A DNA stretch of 64,000 bases from RGIG8775 sp045128735 (GCA_045128735.1 JBGVRT010000052.1:62001-126000), one strand, 5' to 3'; numbered from the stretch's first letter, positions 50,773 through 59,897 are shown. Notes: a model not told the origin generated them from the letters alone. Numbers and translations are program-made.

Positions 50773-52149
50773 ATGGAAAATGTAAAAAAACGCGGCTTCT
50801 TTTCAAAAAAAGACGTCGATATGACAGAAGGAAACATTTTTAATCATATACTGATGTTCGCGCTTCCGCTTCTTGTGGGCAATCTTTTTCAACAGTTTTA
50901 TAACACGGTAGACACTTGGGTTATCGGAAATTACGTTGAAAACGATGCAGCATATGCGGCGGTTGGCTCGGTTGGTCCTATAATCAATATGATAATAGGA
51001 CTTTTCGTTGGCTTTTCAAGTGGCGCGGGCGTTGTTATTTCGCAAAATTACGGCGCAAAGCGATTCGACAAGGTTGAAAAAGCGGTGCATACCGCTATGT
51101 GCGTTACTGTTTTGCTTGCGGCTGTGTTTACCGCGCTTGGAATTTTCCTTGTGCCTTATATGCTGAGCCTTATGAATACGCCAGAAAGCGTTTTCTCAGA
51201 GGCTAAAACCTATCTTACAATTTATTTTGCGGGTGTAATCGGATTGATGATCTATAACATCGGCTCGGGCATACTTCGCGCGGTGGGGGACTCGACCCGT
51301 CCCTTTATTTTCCTTGTTGTATCTGCATTGCTCAATGTAGTCCTTGACCTTTTGTTTGTTATAAAATTCAAAATGGGCGTTGCTGGCGTGGCGTATGCGA
51401 CTATTATTGCCCAAGGTGTTTCGGCAATCCTTGTGATTATTACATTGCTTACTGCAAAAAACTGTATAAAAATGATACCGAGTCACCTGAGTATCGACAA
51501 GGAATCGCTTTTCAAAATCGCTAAAATCGGATTTCCCGCAGCACTTCAACTTTCAATTACAGCCTTTTCAAACGTTTTTGTGCAGTCTTACATAAATCAG
51601 TTCGGTGAGGATTGTATGTCTGGTTGGACCTCTTACGCTAAGATAGACCAGTTTATGTTCTTGCCTATGCAGTCGTTGGCTATTGCTATAACCACGTTCG
51701 TTGGACAAAATCTGGGGTGCGAAAGAGTGGACAGAGCAAAAAAGGGTATAAAAATAACCACCCTTATGGCGGTTACCTCAACAGTAATAATTCTTATTCC
51801 CGTAATGGTCTTTTCGGATCAACTCGTGTATTTCTTTAACCAAAATCCCGAGGTCATAAGATACGGAGGAATGTTGCTCAGATATATTTCGCCGTTTTAC
51901 ATTCTCTGCTGCTTTAATCAGATAATCGCGGGTGCGCTCCGCGGTGCGGGAAACAGCCGTGCACCCATGATAATAATGCTTACTTCCTTTGTGGCGTTCA
52001 GACAGGTGTATATGTTTATTATGTCAAACTTTATTTGCAACGAGATAATTCCCATAGCAATGGGATATCCCGCAGGTTGGCTTTTAAGCTCAATACTCTC
52101 GTTTATCTACTATAAAAAGGTTGATCTTAAGAAAAAAGTTGTTATTTAG
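50773..52149 (+). CDS. MATE-family multidrug efflux transporter
   Basis: A 458-residue membrane protein with about twelve helices arranged as two six-helix MatE halves. The first half begins NHILMFALPLLVGNLFQQFYNTVDTW in the family pattern (LPLLVGNLFQQFYN). Such proteins exchange Na+ or H+ for cationic drugs or metabolites. The subgroup resembles the DinF/NorM-like clostridial forms, and the substrate is unknown. It follows the AlkD-like gene by 3 bases. No strong RBS is present; AAGGG is 12 bases upstream, so translation may be coupled. Confidence 0.92.
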   Translation: MENVKKRGFFSKKDVDMTEGNIFNHILMFALPLLVGNLFQQFYNTVDTWVIGNYVENDAAYAAVGSVGPIINMIIGLFVGFSSGAGVVISQNYGAKRFDKVEKAVHTAMCVTVLLAAVFTALGIFLVPYMLSLMNTPESVFSEAKTYLTIYFAGVIGLMIYNIGSGILRAVGDSTRPFIFLVVSALLNVVLDLLFVIKFKMGVAGVAYATIIAQGVSAILVIITLLTAKNCIKMIPSHLSIDKESLFKIAKIGFPAALQLSITAFSNVFVQSYINQFGEDCMSGWTSYAKIDQFMFLPMQSLAIAITTFVGQNLGCERVDRAKKGIKITTLMAVTSTVIILIPVMVFSDQLVYFFNQNPEVIRYGGMLLRYISPFYILCCFNQIIAGALRGAGNSRAPMIIMLTSFVAFRQVYMFIMSNFICNEIIPIAMGYPAGWLLSSILSFIYYKKVDLKKKVVI

Positions 52150-52158
52150 GAGGTAATT

Positions 52159-52539
52159 ATGAAAAGTATAAAACCGGGAAGAGGACCGTCATTTATGGGC
52201 GGTATCGTGAGCCTTTTTATGGGCTTGTTCGGTGTTGTGTGGACTGTTTTGGTAGCAAGTGTAGGTGGGGGAATATTTGCTCTTTTTGGGGTGATATTTA
52301 TTGCCGTGGCGATTGTGATGGCTTTATATCATTTTAAGAATGCGACGGGGAAGAACAGATATTCGGCTTATGATATAACTGAGCAGGGTGAAGAACCTGA
52401 TCCGTTAAATGAGCGCTTTGAAAATAAAAAACAGGGTGAGATCAAAAAAGAGGGTGAAAACAGATTTTGCCCATATTGCGGAACCGCGGTTTCCGAGGAC
52501 TATGAATTTTGCAATAAATGCGGAAGAAAATTGCCTTGA
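52159..52539 (+). CDS. Small membrane protein with C-terminal zinc ribbon
   Basis: A 126-residue protein with two hydrophobic segments (about 14-33 and 37-57), a charged linker and a C-terminal zinc ribbon (CPYC...CNKC, about 104-121). Such 'zinc-ribbon domain' proteins are common in Clostridia and have no assigned role. AGGAGG is 6 bases before the ATG. It is the last gene of the AlkD-MATE operon. Confidence 0.75.
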   Translation: MKSIKPGRGPSFMGGIVSLFMGLFGVVWTVLVASVGGGIFALFGVIFIAVAIVMALYHFKNATGKNRYSAYDITEQGEEPDPLNERFENKKQGEIKKEGENRFCPYCGTAVSEDYEFCNKCGRKLP

Positions 52540-52543
52540 TTTG

Positions 52544-52576
52544 AAAAGGTGCTGAGTTAACAACTCAGCACCTTTT
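52544..52576. terminator. Bidirectional terminator between the zinc-ribbon gene and the sensor kinase
   Basis: A perfect 15-base-pair stem (52544-52558 with 52562-52576) and a 3-base loop. It ends one base before the stop codon of the minus-strand kinase gene. Confidence 0.92.
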
Positions 52577-54235
52577 TTAATCTTTTTTGAATGATATTGT
52601 GATTTCTGTACCAACGTTCGGAGTGCTTTCAAGGTGAATGTCTGCATCGTGAAAAAGTGCACCGTGCTTGACGATAGAAAGTCCGAGACCCGTGCCGCCC
52701 GTCTGTTTTGAGTGGCTTTTGTCAACTCGGTAGAACCGTTCGAAAACGCGGCTTTGGTGGTCGTAGGGAATACCTATTCCCGTGTCCTTTACCGACACGT
52801 TGGCGCGTCCGTCCGCCTCCGACAGTTCAATTTTTACGCTTCCGTTTTCTTTGTTGTATTTTATGGCGTTGTCGCAAATGTTGTAAATCATTTCGAAAAC
52901 AATTTGCTTTACGCCGTTTATCTTGGTACGAGTACCCTCAAGCTCTACGCTGACGCCTTTGCGCTCTGCGGCATCCTCAAGCACCGTAACAGCCTCGTCG
53001 CAAAGGTCGTACAGGTCAAGCTCCTCGGTTTCGTAGGAGCTTCTTGAATCAAGCTCGGAAATTTTGATAATGTCGTTAACAAGCGTTATCAGACGGCGCG
53101 ATTCCTTGTAAATCGTGGCAGATATATCTGTAATGTCGGATTGCTTTACCATTCCGTTCATCATTAGCTCGGCAAATCCCGAAATGGACGTGAGCGGTGT
53201 TTTCAACTCGTGGGATACGTTTGCAGTAAACTCCTGTCGCATGGTTTCACGCTGATTTTTCTCACTTATGTCAAGAATGAGTATAATTGCACCAACGGTA
53301 ACAACCTCATTGTTAACGGGGCTTGCAATTATCTGACAGCAGGTTTCACCGCGAAAGAATTTCGCTTCAAAGTGATTTCCCGATAACGCGCTGTTCACGC
53401 CCTCGAGTACCGTCTCATTGTCGGTAAGATTTGATACGTATCTGTATTCTTTTCCTGTTTCACTGCCAAGAAGTCTCGGGGCGGCAGGATTAAATGAAAG
53501 AATATTTCTGAACGAGTCAATTATAATAAATCCCTCGCTCATATTTTTCGTAATAGTATCAAACTCAGTCTGCTTGCGCTTTAAGTCGGATATCTGTCGG
53601 TCTATTGTTGCGTTTTGCTCATTCAGCTTTTTGATAAGCGGCTTCAGCTCGTCGTAAAGCATTTCCTTGTCGGGATGCGTTACGTCAAGGTTGTTAAGCG
53701 GTTCGGTTATTGCCTTTGAAATTTGCGAGCTGACTATGGCGGAAATAATGAAAATTACAGCGCCGATAAGCAGAATGGGTTGGGTTATACCTGCGATGAT
53801 GACCGATGTGGAGCTTTCGGTGTCGGATATTCTGAGCACTGAACCGTCGGAGAGTCTTACCGCGTGATATATCGTTCGTTCGGTCAGCGTTTCGGATGCG
53901 CGTGTGCTTTTGCCCGAACCGTTTTTTATCGCCTCTGAAATTTCTTCTCGGTTAAGGTGGTTGTCCATCTGTGATACGTCGGTAATGGTGTTATCAAAAA
54001 GTACCGTACCTTCAGCAGAAACGTAAGTTATGCGCTTACTGTGGACCTCAAGATTCCTTAAATATTCTATACCGTTTTCCTCAATCCCCTCGGCAATATA
54101 AGCCGCTGAACTTTCAAGCTCGTTGATTACCTGAGTGTTGAAGTAATTAAAAAGTACTGCGATAACGAAAAGTATGCATGCGAACAGCGCGATAACAGAG
54201 GTTAGCGCCATAGCGCGGAAAATTCGTTTAGTCAT
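52577..54235 (-). CDS. PhoR-like sensor histidine kinase
   Basis: A 552-residue membrane kinase. It has two membrane helices (about 8-31 and 150-172) around an extracytoplasmic sensor of about 115 residues, and no clear HAMP. Then come a linker, a PAS domain (about 222-325), the HisKA domain with the phosphorylated His342 (NVSHELKTPL) and the HATPase domain (N-box NICDNAIKYN, DTGIGIP, GTGLGLSIVKH). This matches the PhoR/WalK class. Overlaps its response regulator gene by 8 bases. The signal is unknown; phosphate or envelope stress is possible. Confidence 0.93.
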   Translation of the reverse strand: MTKRIFRAMALTSVIALFACILFVIAVLFNYFNTQVINELESSAAYIAEGIEENGIEYLRNLEVHSKRITYVSAEGTVLFDNTITDVSQMDNHLNREEISEAIKNGSGKSTRASETLTERTIYHAVRLSDGSVLRISDTESSTSVIIAGITQPILLIGAVIFIISAIVSSQISKAITEPLNNLDVTHPDKEMLYDELKPLIKKLNEQNATIDRQISDLKRKQTEFDTITKNMSEGFIIIDSFRNILSFNPAAPRLLGSETGKEYRYVSNLTDNETVLEGVNSALSGNHFEAKFFRGETCCQIIASPVNNEVVTVGAIILILDISEKNQRETMRQEFTANVSHELKTPLTSISGFAELMMNGMVKQSDITDISATIYKESRRLITLVNDIIKISELDSRSSYETEELDLYDLCDEAVTVLEDAAERKGVSVELEGTRTKINGVKQIVFEMIYNICDNAIKYNKENGSVKIELSEADGRANVSVKDTGIGIPYDHQSRVFERFYRVDKSHSKQTGGTGLGLSIVKHGALFHDADIHLESTPNVGTEITISFKKD

Positions 54236-54911
54236 CGTTCGCCTCTCCCAATTTGTAACCGACGCCCTTTATGGTCTCAATACAGCTTCCCGCATCTCCC
54301 AGCTTTTGGCGTAGGTGCCTTATATGAACGTCAACAGTTCGGCTTTCGCCGTCAAAGGCGTATCCCCATACGGTGTTGAGAAGAACGTCACGTGAGAGAA
54401 CTAATCCTTTGTTTTCAAATAGAACCTTTAGAAGCTCAAATTCCTTGAAGGAGAGGTCTATTTTTACTCCGTTTACCTTTACAACATGCTTTTGAGAAGA
54501 AAGCGAAAGAGAACCGCATATAAATTCCTCGGGCTCCGCCGTGGGAGCTTCTGCCCGTCTTAAGAGTGCCTTTATCCTTGCTATAAGCTCCATCATTCCG
54601 AATGGTTTTGCTATGTAGTCGTCTGCACCGAGGTCAAGACCTATTATCTTGTCATATTCCGAGGATTTTGCGGTGAGCATTATTATGGGCAATCTCTCGT
54701 ATTTCTTTTGCGCACGAAGCTTTTTGAGAATGGAAAGCCCGTCTTCCTCGGGAAGCATTATGTCAAGCAAAAGCAACGACGGTGCTGTTTTCTCAAGGGC
54801 TGAATAAAAGGCTGACGGAGTAGGGAAGCTTTGAATTTCAAATCCGCTGCTTGCTAAAGCGTATTCCACAAGCTTGCGAATATCGCTGTCGTCTTCAACC
54901 AGATATATCAT
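54228..54911 (-). CDS. OmpR/PhoP-family response regulator
   Basis: A 227-residue transcription factor with a receiver domain (EDD acid pocket at 6-8, phospho-acceptor Asp50 in LLLLDIMLP, Lys near 103) and a C-terminal winged-helix domain (about 130-225, with SRTVDVHIRHLRQKLG). It is the partner of the downstream kinase. GGAGG lies 8 bases before the ATG. Its own promoter lies upstream. Confidence 0.95.
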   Translation of the reverse strand: MIYLVEDDSDIRKLVEYALASSGFEIQSFPTPSAFYSALEKTAPSLLLLDIMLPEEDGLSILKKLRAQKKYERLPIIMLTAKSSEYDKIIGLDLGADDYIAKPFGMMELIARIKALLRRAEAPTAEPEEFICGSLSLSSQKHVVKVNGVKIDLSFKEFELLKVLFENKGLVLSRDVLLNTVWGYAFDGESRTVDVHIRHLRQKLGDAGSCIETIKGVGYKLGEANDD

Positions 54912-54935
54912 AATAACACCTCCAATTCACCAATT

Positions 54936-54964
54936 ATAATACCATATTTTGAAACTTTTTTCAA
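54936..54964 (-). promoter_or_regulatory. Promoter of the two-component operon
   Basis: On the minus strand TTGAAA (54964-54959), a 17-base spacer and TATTAT (54941-54936), about 25 bases before the start. The rest of the 177-base gap up to the tRNA gene shows nothing else. Confidence 0.6.
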
Positions 54965-55044
54965 TATGTTTTTATTATAAATTAAATATGTTAATTCCGA
55001 AAGTAATCTAATGTTAAATCTCGGTAAAAAATTACGGAAAACTA

Positions 55045-55073
55045 TTGACAAATCGGTATAAATCGTGTATAAT
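55045..55073 (+). promoter_or_regulatory. Consensus promoter of tRNA-Val
   Basis: TTGACA (55045-55050), a 17-base spacer and TATAAT (55068-55073), ending 15 bases before the tRNA. Confidence 0.92.
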
Positions 55074-55088
55074 ACTGCTTGTGAATAC

Positions 55089-55165
55089 GGAGGCATAGCT
55101 CAGTTGGTTAGAGTACTTGCTTGACATGCAAGGGGTCGCAGATTCGAGTTCTGCTGTCTCCACCA
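55089..55165 (+). tRNA. tRNA-Val(GAC)
   Basis: The 77-base cloverleaf includes an encoded CCA end. The acceptor stem GGAGGCA pairs with TGTCTCC (one G-U), the D-arm is GCTC...GAGT, the anticodon stem CTTGC/GCAAG encloses the loop TTGACAT (anticodon GAC, reading GTC and GTT), and the T-loop is TTCGAGT. The gene has its own promoter and terminator. Confidence 0.97.
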
Positions 55166-55199
55166 AATCCCCGAGTCTTTGACTTGGGGATTCTACTTT
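55166..55199 (+). terminator. Terminator of tRNA-Val
   Basis: A 12-base-pair stem with one G-U pair (55166-55177 with 55181-55192) starts one base after the CCA end and is followed by CTACTTTT. Confidence 0.85.
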
Positions 55200-55221
55200 T
55201 CGTAGATGTTGGCTTTTTGGC

Positions 55222-55250
55222 TTGACATCTGCTTTTTTTTATGATATACT
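55222..55250 (+). promoter_or_regulatory. Promoter of the beta-mannosidase gene
   Basis: TTGACA (55222-55227), a 17-base spacer and TATACT (55245-55250), 27 bases before the ATG. Confidence 0.9.
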
Positions 55251-55277
55251 GCAAATAACGTCTTGCGGAGGTGAATT

Positions 55278-57725
55278 ATGAAAAAGTTTTTTCTTGATAA
55301 GAATTGGAGCATGTACAACGAAAAGGTGGGCGTGGTTGAAGCTGCTGTTCCCGGATGTGTACATACCGATTTGATAAATTGCGGACAGATAGAGGATCTT
55401 TATTGGCGTGACAATAACGATAAATATCAGTGGATAGAAAACGAGGATTTTACTTATACCTGCGTTTTTGACGCTGAGGAGTCCGAGGATGCCGTTCTGG
55501 TTTTCGAGGGACTTGACACCTATTGCGAAATATATCTTAACGGCGAGCATATCGGCAGTGCGCAGAATATGTATATTCCGCACGAATACAAGGTAGGCGG
55601 TAAGCTAAAGGCAAGCGGTAACGAGCTTCGGGTTGAGTTGCGTTCGCCAATAAAAGAAGTCGAAAATATGCCCGAGCGCAGGGGCGCGTTCACAAAAGAG
55701 CGCATAAATACACGCAGAATGCAGTGCACCTATAGCTGGGACTGGGTTGACCGATTCGTTACTTGCGGAATATATCGCCCCGTATACATTAAATACGGCA
55801 ACGATATGCACGTTGACTCGGTTTATATTGTGACTGAAAATATTGATGAATACAGCGCGCAGATACGTGCTGAAATCGACCTTAACAACTTTGAAAACGG
55901 AGGCACAATGCAGATTGAAGTAATCGCTCCCGACGGAGAGGTTATTGCAAACGAGCGCGTATATTCCAAAGAGCCTAAGGTTGTGCGCCGATACGACATC
56001 GAGAATCCCGAACTTTGGTATCCTCTCGGATACGGTGAGCACCCGATTTATACCTATCGCATAACGCTTGGAGAGAATCTGTTTGAGGACACATTTGGAA
56101 TCCGTACGATGAAGATTCTTCAGCTTGAGGACAAAGAGGGAAGCGAGGAAGAAAAGTACTGCCAAGAAATAAGAAAATACGTGGCGGGACAGATAAAAGA
56201 CCACAATGAAAAAACAAGAGGCTTTCAAATAGTTATAAACGGCATAAAGATTCTTGCATTTGGCGGCAACTGGGTACCCTGCGATCCGTTCCCGTCCGAG
56301 GTAACTGCCGAAAGATACGAAAAACTTGTCGAAATGGCAGCCGAAATGAACCTTAATATGCTTCGTGTCTGGGGCGGTGGACTTTTTGAGGACAGAGCTT
56401 TTTTCGATGCCTGCGACAGATTTGGAATAATGGTTTCTCAGGATTTCCTTATGGCGTGCGGAGCATATCCCGATGATGAGGAGTGGTTTATTGATGAACT
56501 GAAGAAAGAGGCGGAATACGGCGTAAAGCTTTTGAGAAATCATCCGTCGTTTATGTGGTATTCGGGTGATAACGAAAACGGCATAGACGGCTCGGATATT
56601 GCCGAGGATTACAAAGGCAGACGCGCCGCATATGAAGCATCTGCTCCCGCCGTTTATAAATATGACCCGAACCGTCAGTTCCTTCCGTCCAGTCCGTACG
56701 GCGGAAACGTAAATATGTCGCGTACTGTTGGCACACAGCATAACACCAACTATCTCGGTTATTATAATCAGTTTTTCAATGAAACTGAGTGCATAAAGTA
56801 TAAGGAGCACCTTGAAAACTTCAAGGGACGCTTTATAGCCGAAGAGCCCGTCTTTACTATGGCTAATAAAAATACGCTTTTGCGCTTTATGACATCTGAG
56901 GATATTGAGGACCCCGATGAAGCCATGCTTGAGCACCATACCAAATGTGACCCCAATACCAAGAAGCCCATATATTATTCGATAACAAGATTTGCAAAAA
57001 AGATAATGGGTGAGCCCGAAAATCCCGATATCAGGCTCTTTGAGTATAAGTACGTGGGCTATGAGTGGGCGCGGGTGGTTATGGAGAATATGCGCCGCCA
57101 TATAGGCTGTTGGAACGGAATGGTTTTCTGGATGTATAACGATTGTTGGCCCGCGTCAATGAGCTGGTCGTTTGTCGATTATTACGGAATGCCAAAGGCA
57201 AGCTTCTACGCTTTCCGCAGATGTGCCCGTCACGCCGTCGCTTCTGTAACCTGCGAAAACGGAGAATATAGAGTTACTGTTTCGAATTGTTCGAATAAGA
57301 GTCTGGATTCCAAAATTCACGCTTACCTTATGAGGAAAAGCGAGAACTTCAAAATCGTTGAAGAAAAAGAGCTTCTTCTTTCCGCAGAACGGTATTCCGC
57401 AGGCTCCGCGTCGCTTGACTGGAGCTTTGACGAGGATTGCGTGGTAGTCTGTGACGCGGATTTCGGAGAATATACCGACCGCGCGTTCTATTCCTACGAC
57501 AGACTTTTCATTAAGGATTGCTCGGAAAACATTGAGGTTGTTGACTTTGATTTCGACAGCGTAACTATAAGGGCAAATAGCTACGTACACGCAGTAGAGC
57601 TTGAGGGCGAGTGTATTTTCAGCGATAACTATTTCTCGCTTATGGCAGGCGAGGAAAAGACGGTCACATGGAAACAACTTGGCGAAAACGACGATTTCGG
57701 AATATACGCATACACACTTAAATAA
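55278..57725 (+). CDS. Glycoside hydrolase family 2 beta-mannosidase
   Basis: An 815-residue enzyme that releases beta-linked mannose from the non-reducing ends of manno-oligosaccharides. The N-terminal sugar-binding domain (about 1-160), the immunoglobulin-like GH2 domain (about 175-270) and the TIM barrel are in order. The acid/base Glu is near residue 433 in WYSGDNENG, and the nucleophile is probably Glu522 in IAEEPVF. This matches the mannosidase branch rather than beta-galactosidase. No signal peptide is present, so it acts in the cytoplasm on imported oligosaccharides. CGGAGGTG lies 7 bases before the ATG. Confidence 0.92.
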   Translation: MKKFFLDKNWSMYNEKVGVVEAAVPGCVHTDLINCGQIEDLYWRDNNDKYQWIENEDFTYTCVFDAEESEDAVLVFEGLDTYCEIYLNGEHIGSAQNMYIPHEYKVGGKLKASGNELRVELRSPIKEVENMPERRGAFTKERINTRRMQCTYSWDWVDRFVTCGIYRPVYIKYGNDMHVDSVYIVTENIDEYSAQIRAEIDLNNFENGGTMQIEVIAPDGEVIANERVYSKEPKVVRRYDIENPELWYPLGYGEHPIYTYRITLGENLFEDTFGIRTMKILQLEDKEGSEEEKYCQEIRKYVAGQIKDHNEKTRGFQIVINGIKILAFGGNWVPCDPFPSEVTAERYEKLVEMAAEMNLNMLRVWGGGLFEDRAFFDACDRFGIMVSQDFLMACGAYPDDEEWFIDELKKEAEYGVKLLRNHPSFMWYSGDNENGIDGSDIAEDYKGRRAAYEASAPAVYKYDPNRQFLPSSPYGGNVNMSRTVGTQHNTNYLGYYNQFFNETECIKYKEHLENFKGRFIAEEPVFTMANKNTLLRFMTSEDIEDPDEAMLEHHTKCDPNTKKPIYYSITRFAKKIMGEPENPDIRLFEYKYVGYEWARVVMENMRRHIGCWNGMVFWMYNDCWPASMSWSFVDYYGMPKASFYAFRRCARHAVASVTCENGEYRVTVSNCSNKSLDSKIHAYLMRKSENFKIVEEKELLLSAERYSAGSASLDWSFDEDCVVVCDADFGEYTDRAFYSYDRLFIKDCSENIEVVDFDFDSVTIRANSYVHAVELEGECIFSDNYFSLMAGEEKTVTWKQLGENDDFGIYAYTLK

Positions 57726-57729
57726 TCTT

Positions 57730-57761
57730 AATCCCCGAACAAAAAGTTCGGGGATTTTTAA
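57730..57761 (+). terminator. Terminator after the beta-mannosidase gene
   Basis: A perfect 11-base-pair stem AATCCCCGAAC/GTTCGGGGATT (57730-57740 and 57746-57756) with an AAAAA loop, followed by T-rich sequence. Confidence 0.9.
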
Positions 57762-57769
57762 TTTTGCTA

Positions 57770-57798
57770 TTGACATAACGGTTTATATATGCTAAAAT
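57770..57798 (+). promoter_or_regulatory. Promoter of the padR-like operon
   Basis: TTGACA (57770-57775), a 17-base spacer and TAAAAT (57793-57798). Confidence 0.85.
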
Positions 57799-57799
57799 A

Positions 57800-57822
57800 T
57801 ATACATCGAGTATCTATGTATA
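57800..57822 (+). promoter_or_regulatory. Putative PadR operator
   Basis: A palindrome TATACAT (57800-57806), 9 bases, ATGTATA (57816-57822) begins one base after the -10 box and covers the transcription start, just before the PadR gene. ATAC/GTAT-type dyads of this size are typical PadR sites, so autorepression is likely. Confidence 0.6.
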
Positions 57823-57836
57823 ATAAGGAGATAGTT

Positions 57837-58169
57837 ATGAAAATAGGCAAAGAGCTTGCGAAGGGAAGCACAGGGCTTCTTGTTTTAAGTGTGATTTCGG
57901 AGCAGGAAATGTACGGTTATCAGATAATACAGGTAATATCAGCCCGTTCCGAATCTGTTTTTAATCTTAATGAGGGTACACTGTATCCCATATTGCATGC
58001 ACTTGAAAAGGAGGGCTGTCTGTCGTCATACCGTGCGATGAGCGAAAGCGGTAGAGAGCGAAAATATTATCGTATCACACCTCAAGGTGAATTGTGGCTT
58101 AAGGTTCACAAGGAAGAGTGGCGGACGTTTTCAAGGGCTGTCAATAAAATAGTAAACGGAGAGCTTTGA
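57837..58169 (+). CDS. PadR-family transcriptional regulator
   Basis: A 110-residue winged-helix protein with the PadR pattern (KGSTGLLVLSVISEQEMYGYQIIQ, then FNLNEGTLYPILHALEKEGCL, then REPKYYRIT-like RERKYYRIT). These regulators repress transporter or stress genes until a ligand binds. The start is ATG 57837, with AAGGAG 7 bases before it; an in-frame ATG at 57789 overlaps the promoter. The membrane protein gene follows after one base, a common pairing. Confidence 0.93.
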   Translation: MKIGKELAKGSTGLLVLSVISEQEMYGYQIIQVISARSESVFNLNEGTLYPILHALEKEGCLSSYRAMSESGRERKYYRITPQGELWLKVHKEEWRTFSRAVNKIVNGEL

Positions 58170-58170
58170 G

Positions 58171-58905
58171 ATGTCTGATTTTGATTTGAATAAAAGCATT
58201 GATGATTTTGTGGATATAGTCAGTGGTGGTATATTTTCTGCCAAGGCGCGCCAAGAGGTGGCTCGTGAATATGCAGAGCATATTGAGGATTCAATGATGA
58301 GATATCAGCTTGGCGGTGCGACACCCAAGGAAGCATTTTATAAAGCCTGTGATGATTTGGGGTCTCCCGAAAAGATTCGAAGAATGCTTGCTAATTTCTA
58401 CAATAGGGGTAAGTTTATTAAGGTGTCAATAGACTGGCGGTCGATTAGACAGCATATTTCTTTTTTTGTTGCATTGATAGTTTTCTTTTTTACTTTGAAG
58501 TTTTATGAGCCTGCGGGAGATATGACAGTGGCTATTTGTGTTGCTGTATTTATTGTAATATACGGGATTTTATTTGATATTTGTGCCATATCAAAGAGGA
58601 AACTACGTATTCCTTTTTTGCATCATTTTTCCAAAATAAAGGTTATAATGTTGTCATTTGGCGTCTGTTCAAATTTGTATTTTGTTTTGTTTGTGTTGTC
58701 GCTTTTTCCTATCGTTTACATTGAAATGTTTTTTGTAACGTTTTTTCCTGCCGTTGTAATGGTTTTACCTATTTTTGCCAGCGTGGCAGATAAGCTTGAG
58801 GAATGGAAAATTCCCAAAAAGGTATTTTGGTCTGTTCATGCCTCGGCTTTTCTTGTAATCTTTGTTATAGGGATTACTCTAACGTCAATTATAAAGAAAA
58901 TGTAA
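58171..58905 (+). CDS. DUF1700-like membrane protein
   Basis: A 244-residue protein with an N-terminal cytoplasmic helical segment (about 1-75: FVDIVSGGIFSAKARQEVAREYAEHIED and the LGSPEKIRR motif) of the HAAS/DUF1700 type, then five or six membrane helices. Such proteins are regularly encoded after a PadR regulator and are thought to sense or modulate the envelope, but their function is unproven. It is notably richer in A and T than its neighbours. It is read with the PadR gene. Confidence 0.75.
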   Translation: MSDFDLNKSIDDFVDIVSGGIFSAKARQEVAREYAEHIEDSMMRYQLGGATPKEAFYKACDDLGSPEKIRRMLANFYNRGKFIKVSIDWRSIRQHISFFVALIVFFFTLKFYEPAGDMTVAICVAVFIVIYGILFDICAISKRKLRIPFLHHFSKIKVIMLSFGVCSNLYFVLFVLSLFPIVYIEMFFVTFFPAVVMVLPIFASVADKLEEWKIPKKVFWSVHASAFLVIFVIGITLTSIIKKM

Positions 58906-58943
58906 TATGAATTTCCAAATTAATACAATTTTTTCAAATGCTG

Positions 58944-58972
58944 TTGACTAATGTTTGTTTGTATGTTAAAAT
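58944..58972 (+). promoter_or_regulatory. Promoter of the sugar isomerase gene
   Basis: TTGACT (58944-58949), a 17-base spacer and TAAAAT (58967-58972) with an extended TG two bases before it. Confidence 0.8.
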
Positions 58973-58999
58973 TAGATAACCAAAAACTTGGAGGGCAAA

Positions 59000-59896
59000 A
59001 TGAAAAAGATAGGTCTTAGTACTTTCGGATTGCAAAGAAAATACGGCGACGAGCGCGCTCTCGAAATATGCGCGGAAAGCGGTTTTGACTCTGTAGATTT
59101 CAATATGCGAAAATTTGACAAAGACGTCAGCTTTTCCGATGATGAGGTTATAGAATATTTTTCTAAAATAAAGGAAAAGGCAGACTCGCTTGGACTTGCG
59201 GTAAGCCAGACTCACGGACGAGTGAGAAGCTATACAAAAAATGAGGAATACTGCGAATTTGTGCGTAAGGCAGCCCGTTTTGACCTGCTCGCAACAAAAT
59301 ACATCGGTGCTCCTTCCTGCGTTATACATAACGTAACCACGGGTAATTGGGAGGAGGCTGACGCGGCGTTTATGCACGCAAAAAACAAGGAGCTTATCGA
59401 CTACCTTGTGCCTTTTGCCGAGGAGTTTGACGTTAATATCGGAATGGAGACCTTTGGAGATTCCAACAGGTACGGAAAGAGAGTTATTGACTTTTTCGGA
59501 GACTCGCGCGAGTTAAAGAAACAGTTTGACTCCATAGATACTGAGAAAAAGGTTATCTGTATGGATACGGGACACACCAATAAGGCGTTTAACGTTGGGG
59601 CCGACGATGGAAGCGCGGTGCCGGGTGTTGTAGAGTCAATTCATATGTTTGGCAAAGACCTTAAAATTCTCCACCTTAACGACAACAACGGTTTTACCGA
59701 CCAGCATCTTCCGCCAATGCTTAAAATGCAAGGCGGTGTAGATTGGAAGGGAACCTTTGAGGCCCTTGACGAAATAGGCTACGACGGATATTATAACTTT
59801 GAGCTTGCCCTTGACTATATGGGCGACGGTATGGCTGATTATGTCGGTTTTCTCGGAAAGCATTTAAGAAACGTGGTGGAGGGGAAGCTTTGGTAA
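59000..59896 (+). CDS. TIM-barrel sugar phosphate isomerase/epimerase
   Basis: A 298-residue protein of the xylose-isomerase-like TIM-barrel (AP endonuclease family 2) fold. Likely metal ligands lie in GMETFGDS (Glu near 152), CMDTGHTN (Asp/His near 190), HLNDNNG (about 222) and NFELALDY (Glu near 272). This is a typical isomerase/epimerase set. The substrate is unknown; a sugar or inositol derivative is plausible given the neighbouring mannosidase and dehydratase. The start is ATG 59000, 5 bases after GGAGGG; an earlier in-frame TTG at 58988 precedes that site. Confidence 0.83.
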   Translation: MKKIGLSTFGLQRKYGDERALEICAESGFDSVDFNMRKFDKDVSFSDDEVIEYFSKIKEKADSLGLAVSQTHGRVRSYTKNEEYCEFVRKAARFDLLATKYIGAPSCVIHNVTTGNWEEADAAFMHAKNKELIDYLVPFAEEFDVNIGMETFGDSNRYGKRVIDFFGDSRELKKQFDSIDTEKKVICMDTGHTNKAFNVGADDGSAVPGVVESIHMFGKDLKILHLNDNNGFTDQHLPPMLKMQGGVDWKGTFEALDEIGYDGYYNFELALDYMGDGMADYVGFLGKHLRNVVEGKLW

Positions 59897-59897
59897 T

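Noticed and set aside
55605..57101. A 498-codon open frame opposite the beta-mannosidase gene
   Set aside because: The composition is unlike real proteins of this window, no start signal is present, and the plus-strand gene has full GH2 motifs.
55166..57761. Two hairpins sharing AATCCCCGA, after the tRNA and after the mannosidase gene
   Set aside because: Each has its own complementary arm and sits in a terminator position. The shared bases are short enough to be coincidence or common terminator style, so I do not call a repeat family.
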